Source: Neoalteromonas arenosi
GTDB lineage: Bacteria; Pseudomonadota; Gammaproteobacteria; Enterobacterales; Alteromonadaceae
Assembly: GCF_030362855.1 (NCBI RefSeq)
Contig: NZ_JAUCBP010000010.1
Span: forward strand, 62,001-126,000
Direction: 5' to 3'
Length of the DNA stretch: 64,000 bases
The translations under genes were made by a program, and so were the position numbers. The notes beneath the pieces are model-generated. The model did not search any database. It was not told where the DNA came from and was given only the letters and a program-made list of their open reading frames with translations. Shown here piece by piece: positions 36,744 to 47,207 of this stretch (its first letter is position 1; each line of letters begins with the position of its first letter).

Positions 36744-38377
36744 TGCGATTGTTCCGGCTGTATAAAATCAACGCTATCTTACTAGAGCACGGCTTAGATA
36801 AGCTGATACCAAAGCGGTTTATGCCGTGGTACGCACGCGTGTTCCGTCATTCGATGTTTTGGATCCGCAACAAACACACGCAAGAATCCAACGGTAAGCG
36901 CATACGACTGGCACTACAAAGCCTTGGGCCGGTATTCATTAAGTTTGGGCAAATGCTTTCAACCAGACGCGATTTGTTGCCCCCAGATATCGCTGATGAG
37001 TTAGCTTACTTACAGGACAAAGTTCCACCGTTTGACTCAGACGAGGCGCAGCGCATTATCAAACAAGCATTGGGGATCCGCCATTTTGATGAACTGTTCA
37101 GTCAATTTGAGGAACAACCGCTAGCCTCGGCCTCCATAGCGCAAGTGCACGCTGCGAAGCTCAAACGCGATGGTAAAGATGTAGTGATCAAGGTCTTGCG
37201 ACCGGATATCGAAGCTACTATCGATGCTGACCTAGAGTTATTACAAAGCTTCGCCCAGTTGCTACAGAAATGGCTGCCCGACGGTAAGCGCCTGCGTCCG
37301 GTAGAAGTGGTCGCCGAGTATCGCCGCACAATTAAAGATGAACTGGACCTACTACGCGAGTCCGCCAACGGTATCCAGTTAAGCCGCAATTTTGTTAATT
37401 CTGAAGCGCTTTATGTACCGCATATCTACAGTGACCATTGCCGTGAAAACGTCTTGGTTATGGAGCGCATCTACGGTATTCCGATTGCTAATATCGAAGC
37501 GCTAAGAGCGCAAAATACCGATTTTAAATTACTTGCTGAACGCGGCGTAGAGGTGTTTTTCACACAAGTATTCCGCGATAGTTTTTTCCATGCTGATATG
37601 CATCCGGGTAATATTTTCGTATCCACTGAGCATCCGCAAAACCCTCAATACATCGCTATTGATTTTGGCATAGTGGGTACCTTAAACCGTGACGATAAGC
37701 GCTATTTGGCCGAAAACTTTATTGCCTTTTTTAATCGCGATTATCGCAAAGTCGCGCAGCTGCACGCCGACTCAGGCTGGGTGCCACACGATACCAATAT
37801 CGATGATTTCGAGATGGCGATCCGCAAAGTCTGTGAGCCAATTTTTCAAAAGCCACTGGCGGATATTTCTTTTGGTCACGTGTTGATGCAACTGTTTAAC
37901 ACGGCGCGCCGTTTTAATATGACGGTGCAGCCACAATTAGTGTTACTACAAAAAACCTTATTGTATGTTGAGGGCTTAGGTCGTCAGCTTTATCCACAAC
38001 TCGACTTGTGGAAAACCGCAAAACCCTTCTTGGAGAACTGGATGAAAGAACAAATCGGCTTGTCAGCCATGCTGAAGAAGATCCAAGAGAACCTACCGTT
38101 CTGGTCAGAAAAACTGCCCGACATGCCTGATTTGATCCATGACAGCTTAAAACAGTTACGCACCTTACCAGAGATACAGCAGCGCCAGTTTGAGCAGCAA
38201 ATGATAGTGCAACGCAAACAGCACAAAGCACAATTGGCCACCACTGTAGGTGCGACTTTCTTTATTTTGGCCGCTTTAATGCCGATAACACCACTGCATT
38301 GGAGTGCCTCTGCAGTACTGCTTTCATTCGGGATCCCTTGTTGGCTGTATGCCTATCGACAGGCAAAATCTAACTAA
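36743..38377 (+). CDS. ubiB: Atypical kinase/ATPase UbiB
   Basis: UbiB is a membrane-bound member of the ADCK family needed for ubiquinone synthesis. The KxGQ motif ([16 protein letters not shown] near 75), the Ala-rich loop in [11 protein letters not shown] and the [10 protein letters not shown] catalytic region near 287 are present. Two membrane helices close the protein (residues about 500-540). The length of 544 is standard. It starts in a one-base overlap with ubiJ. Confidence 0.97.
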   Translation: MRLFRLYKINAILLEHGLDKLIPKRFMPWYARVFRHSMFWIRNKHTQESNGKRIRLALQSLGPVFIKFGQMLSTRRDLLPPDIADELAYLQDKVPPFDSDEAQRIIKQALGIRHFDELFSQFEEQPLASASIAQVHAAKLKRDGKDVVIKVLRPDIEATIDADLELLQSFAQLLQKWLPDGKRLRPVEVVAEYRRTIKDELDLLRESANGIQLSRNFVNSEALYVPHIYSDHCRENVLVMERIYGIPIANIEALRAQNTDFKLLAERGVEVFFTQVFRDSFFHADMHPGNIFVSTEHPQNPQYIAIDFGIVGTLNRDDKRYLAENFIAFFNRDYRKVAQLHADSGWVPHDTNIDDFEMAIRKVCEPIFQKPLADISFGHVLMQLFNTARRFNMTVQPQLVLLQKTLLYVEGLGRQLYPQLDLWKTAKPFLENWMKEQIGLSAMLKKIQENLPFWSEKLPDMPDLIHDSLKQLRTLPEIQQRQFEQQMIVQRKQHKAQLATTVGATFFILAALMPITPLHWSASAVLLSFGIPCWLYAYRQAKSN

Positions 38378-38479
38378 TTAAAAGTTCCCGGTCACTCATC
38401 CGATGACTGCCTGAAATATGACAATTTCGTGATAATTTGCTGATTTTACGCCAAATAAGATAGCTTAATCAGTAATTGG

Positions 38480-38508
38480 TGGTATAGTTCTATTGTCTTT
38501 GACGGACG
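38480..38508 (+). promoter_or_regulatory. Cold-shock gene promoter and cold-box-like leader start
   Basis: TGG-TATAGT (38480-38488) is an extended -10. About ten bases later comes TTTGACGGAC (38498-38507), which matches nine of ten bases of the cold-box region of the E. coli cspA leader (TTTGACGTAC, from memory). It would stand near the 5' end of a leader of about 180 bases, as in cspA. Confidence 0.5.
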
Positions 38509-38674
38509 TGTTTATAGAGTTACAAGCTGCAAGTGTTATGAAACATCTCAAGTTACTTTAGTGATTTGTTGTAAGAAGTTTTCCATTCGTACGTGTTGAC
38601 CCTCAAAATATTCAAGTTAATCGAAGGCGAAAGATGCGCAGGGTGCGCAAGTTACAATTTAATTGAGGTTTTAC

Positions 38675-38884
38675 ATGTCTAAAGTTACAGGCACCGTTAA
38701 GTGGTTTAACGCTGATAAAGGTTATGGTTTTTTAACTCAAGATAACGGTGGTAAAGATGTATTTGTACATTTCCGCGCAATCGTTGCAGAAGGTTACAAA
38801 ACACTTCCAGAAGGTCAAAAAGTTCAGTTCGACGTTGAAGAAGGTCAAAAAGGTCTTCAAGCAGCAAACGTTGAAACTATCTAA
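38675..38884 (+). CDS. CspA-family cold-shock protein
   Basis: This 69-residue single-stranded nucleic-acid chaperone has both RNA-binding motifs: [12 protein letters not shown] (RNP1) and DVFVHF (RNP2). The ATG at 38675 is preferred over an in-frame TTG 12 bases earlier because TTGAGG then serves as its ribosome site. The codons are strongly biased towards A/T-ending favoured codons, in keeping with high expression. The 297-base gap before it is mostly a probable long 5' leader, and a hairpin follows. Confidence 0.95.
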   Translation: MSKVTGTVKWFNADKGYGFLTQDNGGKDVFVHFRAIVAEGYKTLPEGQKVQFDVEEGQKGLQAANVETI

Positions 38885-38896
38885 TTGAGTTTCTTT

Positions 38897-38918
38897 GTGA
38901 TGGCCGTCAGGCCATCAC
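38897..38918 (+). terminator. Hairpin after the cold-shock gene
   Basis: GTGATGGCC-GTCA-GGCCATCAC is a perfect 9-bp stem with a 4-base loop, 12 bases after the stop codon. The following bases (TAATCCTTCT) are only moderately T-rich. Confidence 0.75.
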
Positions 38919-39112
38919 TAATCCTTCTAATCCCCCTCATTCCCTTTTACCCATATTTGCAAATTTATTAGATTCAACACTGTTTAAGTGGGCTTATTGA
39001 CGCCTGTCAATTACTTGGTTTTTTTCACCTCAGCGCAGCGCGTATTTCAGTTATACTAGTGACCAAAATAGAGGTGCAAAGACCTCCAATCATTTGCTAC
39101 AAGGTACCTTAC

Positions 39113-40294
39113 ATGTCACGACCATTGCCTATTTGGGATGACTTACTGCTGTTGGATAGACAGCTTTCTGAAGAAGAGCGTATGTTGCGCGATAGCGCGC
39201 ATGATTTTTGTCAGGCGCGGTTGATGCCGGGCGTACTGCAAGCGAATCGCGATGGTCAGTTTGACCGCGATATCATGTACGCCTTTGGTGAAGCGGGCTT
39301 ACTCGGAGCGACTATCGATGGTTATGGCTGTGCTGGCACTAACTACGTGAGTTACGGTTTGATCGCGCGGGAAGTCGAGCGCGTCGATAGCGGTTATCGC
39401 AGCGCCATGAGCGTGCAATCTTCACTGGTTATGCACCCGATTTACACCTTTGGCAGCGAGGCTCAAAAAGAACGTTACTTACCAAAACTTGCTACAGGTG
39501 AATGGGTAGGGTGTTTTGGCTTAACCGAGCCGGATGCAGGCTCCGATCCCGCCGCCATGCGCACCCGGGCTGAAAAAGTTGACGGTGGTTACCTGCTCAC
39601 AGGTAGTAAGATGTGGATCACCAACTCACCGATTGCTGATGTGTTTGTGGTGTGGGCGAAAAATACCGCTGAAGATAATGCCATTTGTGGCTTTGTACTT
39701 GAGAAAGGCATGCAGGGTTTAAGTGCGCCCGAAATTCACGGCAAACTTTCGCTTAAAGCCTCAATCACTGGTGAAATAGTCATGGATAAGGTCTTCGTAC
39801 CGGATGAGAATATGTTTCCAACTGTGCGGGGGTTGAAGGGCCCGTTCAGCTGTTTAAATGTGGCCCGTTATGGCATTTCATGGGGGGCGATGGGGGCGGC
39901 AGAATATTGCTGGCATGCAGCGCGTCAATACGGTTTAGATCGCAAACAATTCGGTAAACCACTAGCGCAAACCCAGCTATTTCAAACCAAGTTAGCTAAT
40001 ATGCAAACGGAAATTACTTTAGGTTTACAAGCATCTTTGCGCGTCGGGCGGCTGATTGACAGTAATGAATTCGACCCAACCATGATTTCGCTGGTTAAAC
40101 GCAACAACTGCGGAAAAGCGCTAGACATAGCGCGCCAGTCACGTGATATGCATGGTGGTAACGGGATTGCCGATGAGTTCCACATAATGCGGCATATGAT
40201 TAACCTTGAAACAGTTAATACCTATGAGGGGACTTACGACGTCCACGGTCTTATTTTAGGCCGTGCCCAAACAGGCTTACAGGCGTTCTTCTAA
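39113..40294 (+). CDS. gcdH: Glutaryl-CoA dehydrogenase
   Basis: This acyl-CoA dehydrogenase oxidises and decarboxylates glutaryl-CoA to crotonyl-CoA in lysine and tryptophan breakdown. The catalytic base is Glu372 in [20 protein letters not shown], the glutaryl-CoA dehydrogenase version of the motif. FAD-contact regions ([18 protein letters not shown]) are present. The ATG at 39113 fits the family start ([14 protein letters not shown]); an in-frame GTG at 39059 would add 18 residues. A small hairpin GAGGT/ACCTC (39071-39086) lies upstream in the leader. Confidence 0.93.
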   Translation: MSRPLPIWDDLLLLDRQLSEEERMLRDSAHDFCQARLMPGVLQANRDGQFDRDIMYAFGEAGLLGATIDGYGCAGTNYVSYGLIAREVERVDSGYRSAMSVQSSLVMHPIYTFGSEAQKERYLPKLATGEWVGCFGLTEPDAGSDPAAMRTRAEKVDGGYLLTGSKMWITNSPIADVFVVWAKNTAEDNAICGFVLEKGMQGLSAPEIHGKLSLKASITGEIVMDKVFVPDENMFPTVRGLKGPFSCLNVARYGISWGAMGAAEYCWHAARQYGLDRKQFGKPLAQTQLFQTKLANMQTEITLGLQASLRVGRLIDSNEFDPTMISLVKRNNCGKALDIARQSRDMHGGNGIADEFHIMRHMINLETVNTYEGTYDVHGLILGRAQTGLQAFF

Positions 40295-40303
40295 CTATCA
40301 CCG

Positions 40304-40334
40304 GGTCAGAGTAAATTTGAGATTTACTCTGACC
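40304..40334. repeat. 13-bp perfect palindrome with 5-base loop (REP-like)
   Basis: GGTCAGAGTAAAT and ATTTACTCTGACC are perfect complements around TTGAG. It lies between the convergent gcdH and STAND genes and could act as a terminator stem in both directions. From memory it resembles the GGGTCAGAGTAAATT-type repeats mobilised by REP-associated tyrosine transposases. I saw no second copy in the window. Confidence 0.7.
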
Positions 40335-40346
40335 TTGCACTCTTGT

Positions 40347-43300
40347 TTATTGAACTGAGCAATAAACGCCTACTAGTATGTCTATTCGCGTAGCACGAGG
40401 GTGTGTATGGAAGCGATCTTTTTCGAAATGTTGCAGATCATCTACCGCGAATTCGAGTCTCACACTATTGTCGGTTGCCGTAAACGCCACTGAGCGGCCG
40501 GAGCTGGCTTCAATCCAGTCATAATCAGCATATTCGCTATCTGGCAAACGCAATTGTATGTCCTCATTGTCAGCGGTTTCATATATTACTGCACACTCTC
40601 TATCGGTCGGAAACTCCTCTAGCCATACACGGTCACCGTACATTGCACCTAATCGCGTATGCATGTCGATATGAATTTCCTTGCGATACATTTGTTCTGT
40701 GTATCCACTTTCAGCGCGATCGACTTCCCGCTCGATAAACCACTTGTAGTCAGAAGTTGTTTGTCGGGTTGGTGTAATGCGCCACGCGAGTTCGTCAGTG
40801 GTATTGTCTTCAAGTTGCAGTTTTAGCCATTGCGACCAATTAATCGTATCACTGCTTGGCTGTAATACGATTTCTTGTTGCAGCGCCATCCAGTCTTCGA
40901 TACTGTCGATTTCGCTGACACGCTGTAATAGTGGCTGTAGCTCCTGGGCATCACCTTTGGGTGGAGCTGTCATAAACAATAAACCACCCTGATGCAGCCA
41001 ATAACTCTCCTTGTTTACTGACAATCCGTCTTTGTCATCAAATCTACCAAGGCCGTTCATCGACTGGAAATTATGACTGGTGATCGGCTCTTCAAAAATT
41101 GTGCGACCCGACTCAAGTTCAATCAACCGGTAGATCAGGACTTCGTTATTCAAGCGTCCATAAATTACCAGAGTACCTTCTGGTCCCAATGCGTCAGCGA
41201 ATGGGGTGAAATTGTCCTTAATGGGGATCTGCGAGGCATTGCCTTGTTTTTCGCTGGACCGTTCAGCGCCATCGGCACCTTGCTGAGTATTCGCCGATTG
41301 ATTATCCTCTGTCTCAATGTTGTAGATAAAGGTCGGTTGATTGTACATGGTAGCGACCAGCTGATTGCCATCGTCATTGAGCTGCATCCGCAGCGGCGCA
41401 GCACTGGTAGTGATCGTACGCACATGTTCACAGGACGATGTATCCAACTGTTCAATGTCATAGCTCTCATTGATTACATAAGCTTGTGAAGTATCCGGTG
41501 TTAGCGTTAGTGGTAACGCTCCCTGATCGAAAAAGCTTATGACTTTATGACACAGGAGTTCTCCATCTGCGGCCTTGAACATCATATAGTTACTCTCATC
41601 CACCAATAATACGCTGCTGGTGGTGACATGCCCGTTCCACTGTGTTGCGCTCGTACCTAGCTCAGATTGCCATTGAAGGGTACCGTCTAGGCTGCGGAAC
41701 TCGACCCTATCTTCAAACACAAAGGTTAACGAGTTTGACGGAGCGTGATAAGTGGCATCGCCGGGAATACTCTCTAGTGCAACATTGGCTTTGACTTGTC
41801 CGTCTAGGCCAACCAATTTGTAGGCTGATTCGGTGCTAAAGCCTACAAGGCTTTCGTCGTCAACAATTTGATAAACGGCAACAGCTTGAGCAAGCTCATC
41901 GATACTATGAGATAACTCTGCACCTTGCTCAAGATCGAACAGTTTGAAGCCATCTTCGTATTCCAGAGCCACCAGCTGTTTGCTCGAGTGGCTAAAGATC
42001 TGTTTATTTGCCACCATGTCTTGACCGCGTAATTGCAGCAGGCTTTGTTCCAGTGATGGTTTGAGGCGCAAATGATAGAGCTGATTTTCCGATAATATAC
42101 CCACCGCAGTACCGTCAGGTGAGAAGGCCGCAACATGCTCGAAACCTTCATCGCGGTTTAACCCGTCTAAGGTAAACAATGTTTTCATCCGCTCTACATC
42201 AATCAACTGGATAGCGTACTCATCGGCGCGATATCCGTAAATTAGGATCCGCTCACCTGTTGGGTCGAACAGTAAGTCCATATCACCGCTAGAGAGAATG
42301 CGTCCAGGCAAGCGCACTGCACTTGCAACATCGAATAACAACACGTGTTCAGTAGAGCTATCGATAAAGGCTATTAACGAGGAGTCAGGATGGGCGATAA
42401 ACGTTCGTGCTTCATGCCAGGGGGTGTTGCGCATATCAAAGGTAACAGTTCCTGTGGCCAATTCCCAGGCTACCACTTTGTCATCATCATCACGAATGAC
42501 AAAGTAATCGCCATTCTTCGCAAACGCGATTTGTTCAACTGGGCGCTCCCATTGAATATTGGCCAAGACCGTTTGTTCATCAACATCTATGATGCTGAAT
42601 TGGCCACTTTCTTCGAGAATCGCGAGATAGTTATCTTGAGTATCACTGGCAGTAGCGATAACCGGTGAAGCAGTATCTACCGCATAGACTACTTCTACTT
42701 GGCCATTGATGTATTTCCATACAACGGCGGCATTGTCGGTGGTTACATAGTTCCAGTAATAGTTCTCGCTCGAACCCAGTAGATTCACCTTAGCATCGGT
42801 GAAACCAGGATCGGTCTCGTCAGTGCCTGAATTGATGTAACTGACAAAGCCATCTTCATTAACCGCCATCATCCATTCGCTATGGGGTAAATATACCAAC
42901 TGGTCAAATTCCTCTTTGATTTGGGTGAGAAGCTTGCCGCTGGTGATATCCCATTCAAGTAATTGGTCTCCGGTTAACACTGTAACCTTTTTGCCATCAG
43001 GACTGTAAACGAATGATTTGGCTTGTGAGTTACCTAACACGCGGTGGTTTTGTGCAGAAATATCAACAATTCGAGTGACACCATTACGAGCCACAGTGAT
43101 TGCTTGGCTGCCATCACTACTGACACTTAGATCAACCACATCGGAATCGTGCTCAATACTATACTCCACCTCTTCGGTTTCCAGGTTGTAAACGGCAAAG
43201 GTATCGTCGGCACTGACGCTGGCGAAGCGGCGGCTATCCAAAAACCTGACTTCGTATACACTGCCATTGTGTATGTTTCCGACAACTTCGGTTTCGCCGG

Positions 43301-46300
43301 AAGTAAGATTGAGGATCCGAACCGTGCCATCCCAGCTCGCACCGGCTAAGAGCAGTCCATCATCAGAAAAGTCAATGGATGCCACGGCATTGTCAAATAC
43401 AACCTCGGTGTCACTGTTTTCTGCGCTAACGCCATAAACGGGAAGCGTATTGCCTTTGTTGGCAACAGCGACAAAACGCTGTTGTGGGTCGGTTAGCAGT
43501 TGCCAAACATAACCGTCGAGTTTTTTCCAAGGCGCTGGCGTATTCTGCGTCGTGCCGCGAAAGATGTTGCCCTTGTTATCGCCACTGAATACCTGGTTAC
43601 CCACCTTCACCACACTTGTGAAGTAGGCATCTTCTATTGGGGTTAGCTTGTCTTGGTGCTGACGTGTCCAATCTTCAGTGTTATACACGGCTAACCAGCC
43701 GTCTTCGCTGATCATTGTGGCAAAGCCAGATACAGGGTCCATATGGAAGTCAGCAATATCTTCGTCAAATACATCTAGCTCTCGAATCAGGCTTCCATCG
43801 GTTGGGTCCCAAATATTCAAACTGTTCTTGTTGATCAATGCCAGCCAGCTACCATCTGCAGCAGAGAATGCATACTTGATATGCCAGTCGTAGTAATGGA
43901 ACGTAAGGATAGGCTCATAGTCTGTATAATTGTCTTCGCGGGAATAAATGCGCGGGTAGTAGAGGCTATAGAGGTGCAAAATATGATCGTTTTCACCGAA
44001 GAAAATAGCATCGTCAGTGCGACGTGGTAACGGAATGCGATCGCCTTCAACCGCTTTAAGTTGCCGTGCTAATAAATGCCCCGCTGCAATTTGAGCTTTT
44101 TGGTCGGGGTTGACTTTCAGTGCTTCACTAAAGGCCGTGAAAGCCTGTTTAATTGAACCTTCATTGCCTTTATCCACGCCAGTTAAAAACTGCTCTTCGG
44201 CCAATAATAATGCATTTTTTTCAGACTCTCGGACAGCTATGTCGGTTTGTATCATGGCCTGCTCAGATGCTTCTTCTGCCTTCTTCGCGTAAATCAATGA
44301 CAGGAAAGTCAGTGCAATCAATACCACCATAGATGCCGCGACAATCGCGAACCGGTTGCGGCGTTTGACCGCTTCGCGTTGAATGGATAGTTGTACAAAC
44401 TCGGCAACGTCATGCTGCATTTGGTCTTGGCGTTTATCCAACCAAATTTTGGCTTCTTCCAACGGCTTACCACTCGGCAATAAATAAGCGTTGTTTTGCT
44501 TTTCTAAGTGCCAAATTTTGGTCTCTTTGCTGACCCGGCTGTACCAGCGCAAGTATTCTTGGTTGGCCGCGACAAAGGTCTTAATGCGTTGCCATTGATG
44601 CAGAAGCGCTTCATGTGTCAGTGATATATGAGTACGGCCGTCATCATCGGTATCTGCGACCAGTAAGCGTGCGTTCAAAAAGGCTTCGACAAAGGCTTTT
44701 TCCGCTGGGTTTGCATTAAACTGCTCAATGCTGACCTGCTTGCGAGTCGCACGGCCTTCTTCGTTCACCGCAATGAGATGCCCCATTACATTGTTGAATA
44801 CATCTTCACTGTGATCGTCGATTGCCGCATATGTCGATTCTGCTTTTTGACTAATGGCACCAGCCAGACCACCCATTTCACGGTAAGCGGCAAAACTCAA
44901 TTGCTTGTTGTCTTTGTCGCGATGCAAATAAAGTTGCTCTAGGGCGAACTCTAGCAGTGGGAGCGATTCGGGGGAATTTTCCGCCTCATCAAGTAGTATT
45001 TCATCTAGGCCCTCACCTTTCTCGTCAACATCAAAGGTCAGCCCCGCCGCTTTAGCCGGCCCCTGTATGATCTCTTTGAGTTCATGCGGGCGAGGTGGTC
45101 CCAAATCTGATTGGCGACCGTCTTTCTTTAAGTTCATCAGCGCCGGTACGCCGAGGATCTCGGGATAAAAGTCGCTGCGGATAGTGGCAATAACCCATAC
45201 TTGACCACTTTCTACTAACGCGGTGATCCAAGCCAATAGCTCATCGCGAACATTATCAGCGAGTTGGAAAATCTCTTCGAACTGATCCCACACCAATAAC
45301 AGGCGTACCTTCGGTGGCTGCTGATAGTTTTCTTTTTCTTGCAGTGCCTGACTTGCGCGGCGCAGTGCAGCTTTTAACGGTTGCGCTTGATTTGTGCCGG
45401 TTTCCCAAAATGCACCAATTTCTTCTTCGCTGTCGTAGTCTCCGGTAAGCAACTCAGGCAACACTCTGCTTTGGCTGATCCGTCGCGCCAAAGTTTGCAT
45501 CGGTTTGTCGCCCAGCTCGCTGGGTTTGATAACCTCGTGACGCCACTGTACAACATCGGCCATCGATAGGGTGTTTTGCAGCTTAGGCAAAATTCCCGCG
45601 CGCACCAGTGATGATTTACCCGAACCACTGGCTCCTACGAGCAGTAAAAAGCCCTTGCCGTCGCGCTCATAATTGGCGAGTAATCGCGCGCGTACTTCTT
45701 GCACCGCACGCTGACGACCAAAGAATATAGGCGCATGCTCTGGTTCAAATACCTGTAGGCCACGATAGGGGCTGCCTTTAGCTTCAGGCCAGGTAACCTC
45801 TTGGGTTTGGTTTTTCAGCCATACTCGCAAGTCTTGCTCAAATTGCTGCTCAAAAAAATCGGTCGATTCAAACGGCTTAAACGCTGCGGTAAAGTGGCCT
45901 TGCTCGTTTTGTACCCAGCGCCGCCAAAACGCCTCGAGGGCCTGCATTTCGGCCTTTTCTTGTTCTAACCGATCGGCATCGTAAAACACTTTTTCAGTTT
46001 TGCGATACAGCAGAATATCGGGTACCTGCTCGACTAATGCTTTGTCCATCGCGGTTTCGAATTCGTACTCGGTGCCAGTCGGAATGGTGCCATCGTCGCG
46101 TTTATAGTCTTCGGGTAACTCAGAGCCCAGACGCTTCCACAATACGCAAACCACTAAATCGGCTTTGTCAGGGGCAACAATTTGCTTTTGAAAGGTTTCG
46201 CGAGCGGTATAGACATTTTCCTCCCAGCGTATAGCCTCTAGCTTAACGTCCGGGAAATCTTGCTGTACGCGCTCAACGACTTGGCTGATACGGCGTCGTT

Positions 46301-46355
46301 CAGCATCTACGTCGGAAGGGGAAGAAACAAAAATCCGTATCGTTTGGTTGTCCAT
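40347..46355 (-). CDS. Giant DUF4062-STAND NTPase-transmembrane-WD40-like protein
   Basis: This 2002-residue protein has four parts. Residues about 1-165 are a DUF4062/TIR-like domain (IRIFVSSPSDVDAERR, LVVCVLWKRLGS). Residues about 190-560 are a STAND-type NTPase, with the entry motif SPYRGLQVFEPEHAPIFFGR, a Walker A GASGSGKSS near 240, a Walker B LLLVWDQFEEIF near 351 and LPLLEFALEQLY near 490. One membrane helix lies at about 667-690, after a basic stretch (KRRNR). About 1200 residues of beta-propeller WD40-like repeats follow (AFSPDGTAVG, DFSDDGLLLAGASWDGTVRI). The order effector-like domain, switch NTPase, sensor repeats is that of prokaryotic NLR-like proteins used in phage defence or signalling. 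Partner and trigger are unknown. It is a single-gene unit. Confidence 0.9.
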   Translation of the reverse strand: MDNQTIRIFVSSPSDVDAERRRISQVVERVQQDFPDVKLEAIRWEENVYTARETFQKQIVAPDKADLVVCVLWKRLGSELPEDYKRDDGTIPTGTEYEFETAMDKALVEQVPDILLYRKTEKVFYDADRLEQEKAEMQALEAFWRRWVQNEQGHFTAAFKPFESTDFFEQQFEQDLRVWLKNQTQEVTWPEAKGSPYRGLQVFEPEHAPIFFGRQRAVQEVRARLLANYERDGKGFLLLVGASGSGKSSLVRAGILPKLQNTLSMADVVQWRHEVIKPSELGDKPMQTLARRISQSRVLPELLTGDYDSEEEIGAFWETGTNQAQPLKAALRRASQALQEKENYQQPPKVRLLLVWDQFEEIFQLADNVRDELLAWITALVESGQVWVIATIRSDFYPEILGVPALMNLKKDGRQSDLGPPRPHELKEIIQGPAKAAGLTFDVDEKGEGLDEILLDEAENSPESLPLLEFALEQLYLHRDKDNKQLSFAAYREMGGLAGAISQKAESTYAAIDDHSEDVFNNVMGHLIAVNEEGRATRKQVSIEQFNANPAEKAFVEAFLNARLLVADTDDDGRTHISLTHEALLHQWQRIKTFVAANQEYLRWYSRVSKETKIWHLEKQNNAYLLPSGKPLEEAKIWLDKRQDQMQHDVAEFVQLSIQREAVKRRNRFAIVAASMVVLIALTFLSLIYAKKAEEASEQAMIQTDIAVRESEKNALLLAEEQFLTGVDKGNEGSIKQAFTAFSEALKVNPDQKAQIAAGHLLARQLKAVEGDRIPLPRRTDDAIFFGENDHILHLYSLYYPRIYSREDNYTDYEPILTFHYYDWHIKYAFSAADGSWLALINKNSLNIWDPTDGSLIRELDVFDEDIADFHMDPVSGFATMISEDGWLAVYNTEDWTRQHQDKLTPIEDAYFTSVVKVGNQVFSGDNKGNIFRGTTQNTPAPWKKLDGYVWQLLTDPQQRFVAVANKGNTLPVYGVSAENSDTEVVFDNAVASIDFSDDGLLLAGASWDGTVRILNLTSGETEVVGNIHNGSVYEVRFLDSRRFASVSADDTFAVYNLETEEVEYSIEHDSDVVDLSVSSDGSQAITVARNGVTRIVDISAQNHRVLGNSQAKSFVYSPDGKKVTVLTGDQLLEWDITSGKLLTQIKEEFDQLVYLPHSEWMMAVNEDGFVSYINSGTDETDPGFTDAKVNLLGSSENYYWNYVTTDNAAVVWKYINGQVEVVYAVDTASPVIATASDTQDNYLAILEESGQFSIIDVDEQTVLANIQWERPVEQIAFAKNGDYFVIRDDDDKVVAWELATGTVTFDMRNTPWHEARTFIAHPDSSLIAFIDSSTEHVLLFDVASAVRLPGRILSSGDMDLLFDPTGERILIYGYRADEYAIQLIDVERMKTLFTLDGLNRDEGFEHVAAFSPDGTAVGILSENQLYHLRLKPSLEQSLLQLRGQDMVANKQIFSHSSKQLVALEYEDGFKLFDLEQGAELSHSIDELAQAVAVYQIVDDESLVGFSTESAYKLVGLDGQVKANVALESIPGDATYHAPSNSLTFVFEDRVEFRSLDGTLQWQSELGTSATQWNGHVTTSSVLLVDESNYMMFKAADGELLCHKVISFFDQGALPLTLTPDTSQAYVINESYDIEQLDTSSCEHVRTITTSAAPLRMQLNDDGNQLVATMYNQPTFIYNIETEDNQSANTQQGADGAERSSEKQGNASQIPIKDNFTPFADALGPEGTLVIYGRLNNEVLIYRLIELESGRTIFEEPITSHNFQSMNGLGRFDDKDGLSVNKESYWLHQGGLLFMTAPPKGDAQELQPLLQRVSEIDSIEDWMALQQEIVLQPSSDTINWSQWLKLQLEDNTTDELAWRITPTRQTTSDYKWFIEREVDRAESGYTEQMYRKEIHIDMHTRLGAMYGDRVWLEEFPTDRECAVIYETADNEDIQLRLPDSEYADYDWIEASSGRSVAFTATDNSVRLEFAVDDLQHFEKDRFHTHPRATRIDILVGVYCSVQ

Positions 46356-46530
46356 AGCACTACCATTAGTTGAAGAAACGTTGGTTTTTTCATCAGTCTA
46401 GCAAAAAACTGGCCGTTGCAAAGTATGCAACAAGATTTCTAATGGGGTTGAGTTGGTTAGCTTCGCTTTCCGAGTTTACTCTGTGCCCTTGTCTCTTTAG
46501 GATATCTCTTCTTTTTAATCCAGAGGTATG

Positions 46531-47168
46531 CATGTCGTTCCGCGTATTAATGCTTGTGTCAGCACTGCTGATTGTTAGTCCTGTGTTAGCGCAAGAAGGC
46601 GAGTCAGCTAATTTCGATCAGCTAATCGCGACCGCCTATAAAGTTCGCAGTGCAGACGCTGTAGCGCTGGGTGAAATTCTTGATGAATTAACACAATCCA
46701 CTTCACAGCTTAACGACTATCAGCGCGATTCACTGGCGTATTTGCGCGGTTATCAATTTGCCATCAATGGCGTACTGCCGCAGTGTTAACAACGCGGTAA
46801 GTTTAATCATTCTTGATTTGGATGACTTTAAACGGGTTAACGATAGCTATGGGCATTTGGTTGGCGATTGGGTATTAAAAGCGGTCGCACAATTATTGTG
46901 AGATGCTTGTCGTTCGGATGATGTATATGCGCGGATCGGCGGTGAAGAGTTCGGTATCTTACTGCCCGGGCGCAATGCCAATGACGCGATGGAGCTCGCC
47001 GAAGAATTGCGACGGCGTGTTGCCGCAATCGATACTCAAGAGGCGGGGCAAACCTTTAAACTCTCGGCAAGTGTTGGCGTTGCAACCTGCATCAATGGCG
47101 ACTACGTGTTTGATGACTTATTCAGTCAAGCAGATACTGCGCTGAAGACTAAAAAGGGGGCGCAGTAA
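46531..47168 (+). pseudogene. Decayed diguanylate cyclase gene
   Basis: The 5' part (46531-46789) codes for a signal peptide (MSFRVLMLVSALLIV) and the first helices of a sensor region, then hits a stop. Just after, in another frame, an almost complete GGDEF domain is readable from about 46803 to 47168: [18 protein letters not shown], then an in-frame TGA at about 46898-46900, then YARIGGEEFGILLPGR and SASVGVAT up to a normal stop. The middle of the parent gene (rest of the sensor, membrane segment and start of GGDEF) is missing. A large internal deletion plus a frame change and a nonsense codon explain this. The cyclase motif itself is still intact, so the loss seems recent. Confidence 0.88.
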
Positions 47169-47207
47169 TTGTTAACTCTGTCCTCACTAACTATTAATCA
47201 GCAAACT

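Noticed and set aside
39071-39086. GAGGT/ACCTC hairpin in front of gcdH as a regulatory RNA
   Set aside because: A 5-bp stem is common by chance and has no other support.
46370-46530. In-frame extension upstream of the decayed cyclase gene
   Set aside because: The extension would bury the signal peptide behind 54 residues without a motif; the ATG at 46531 begins directly with the signal peptide.
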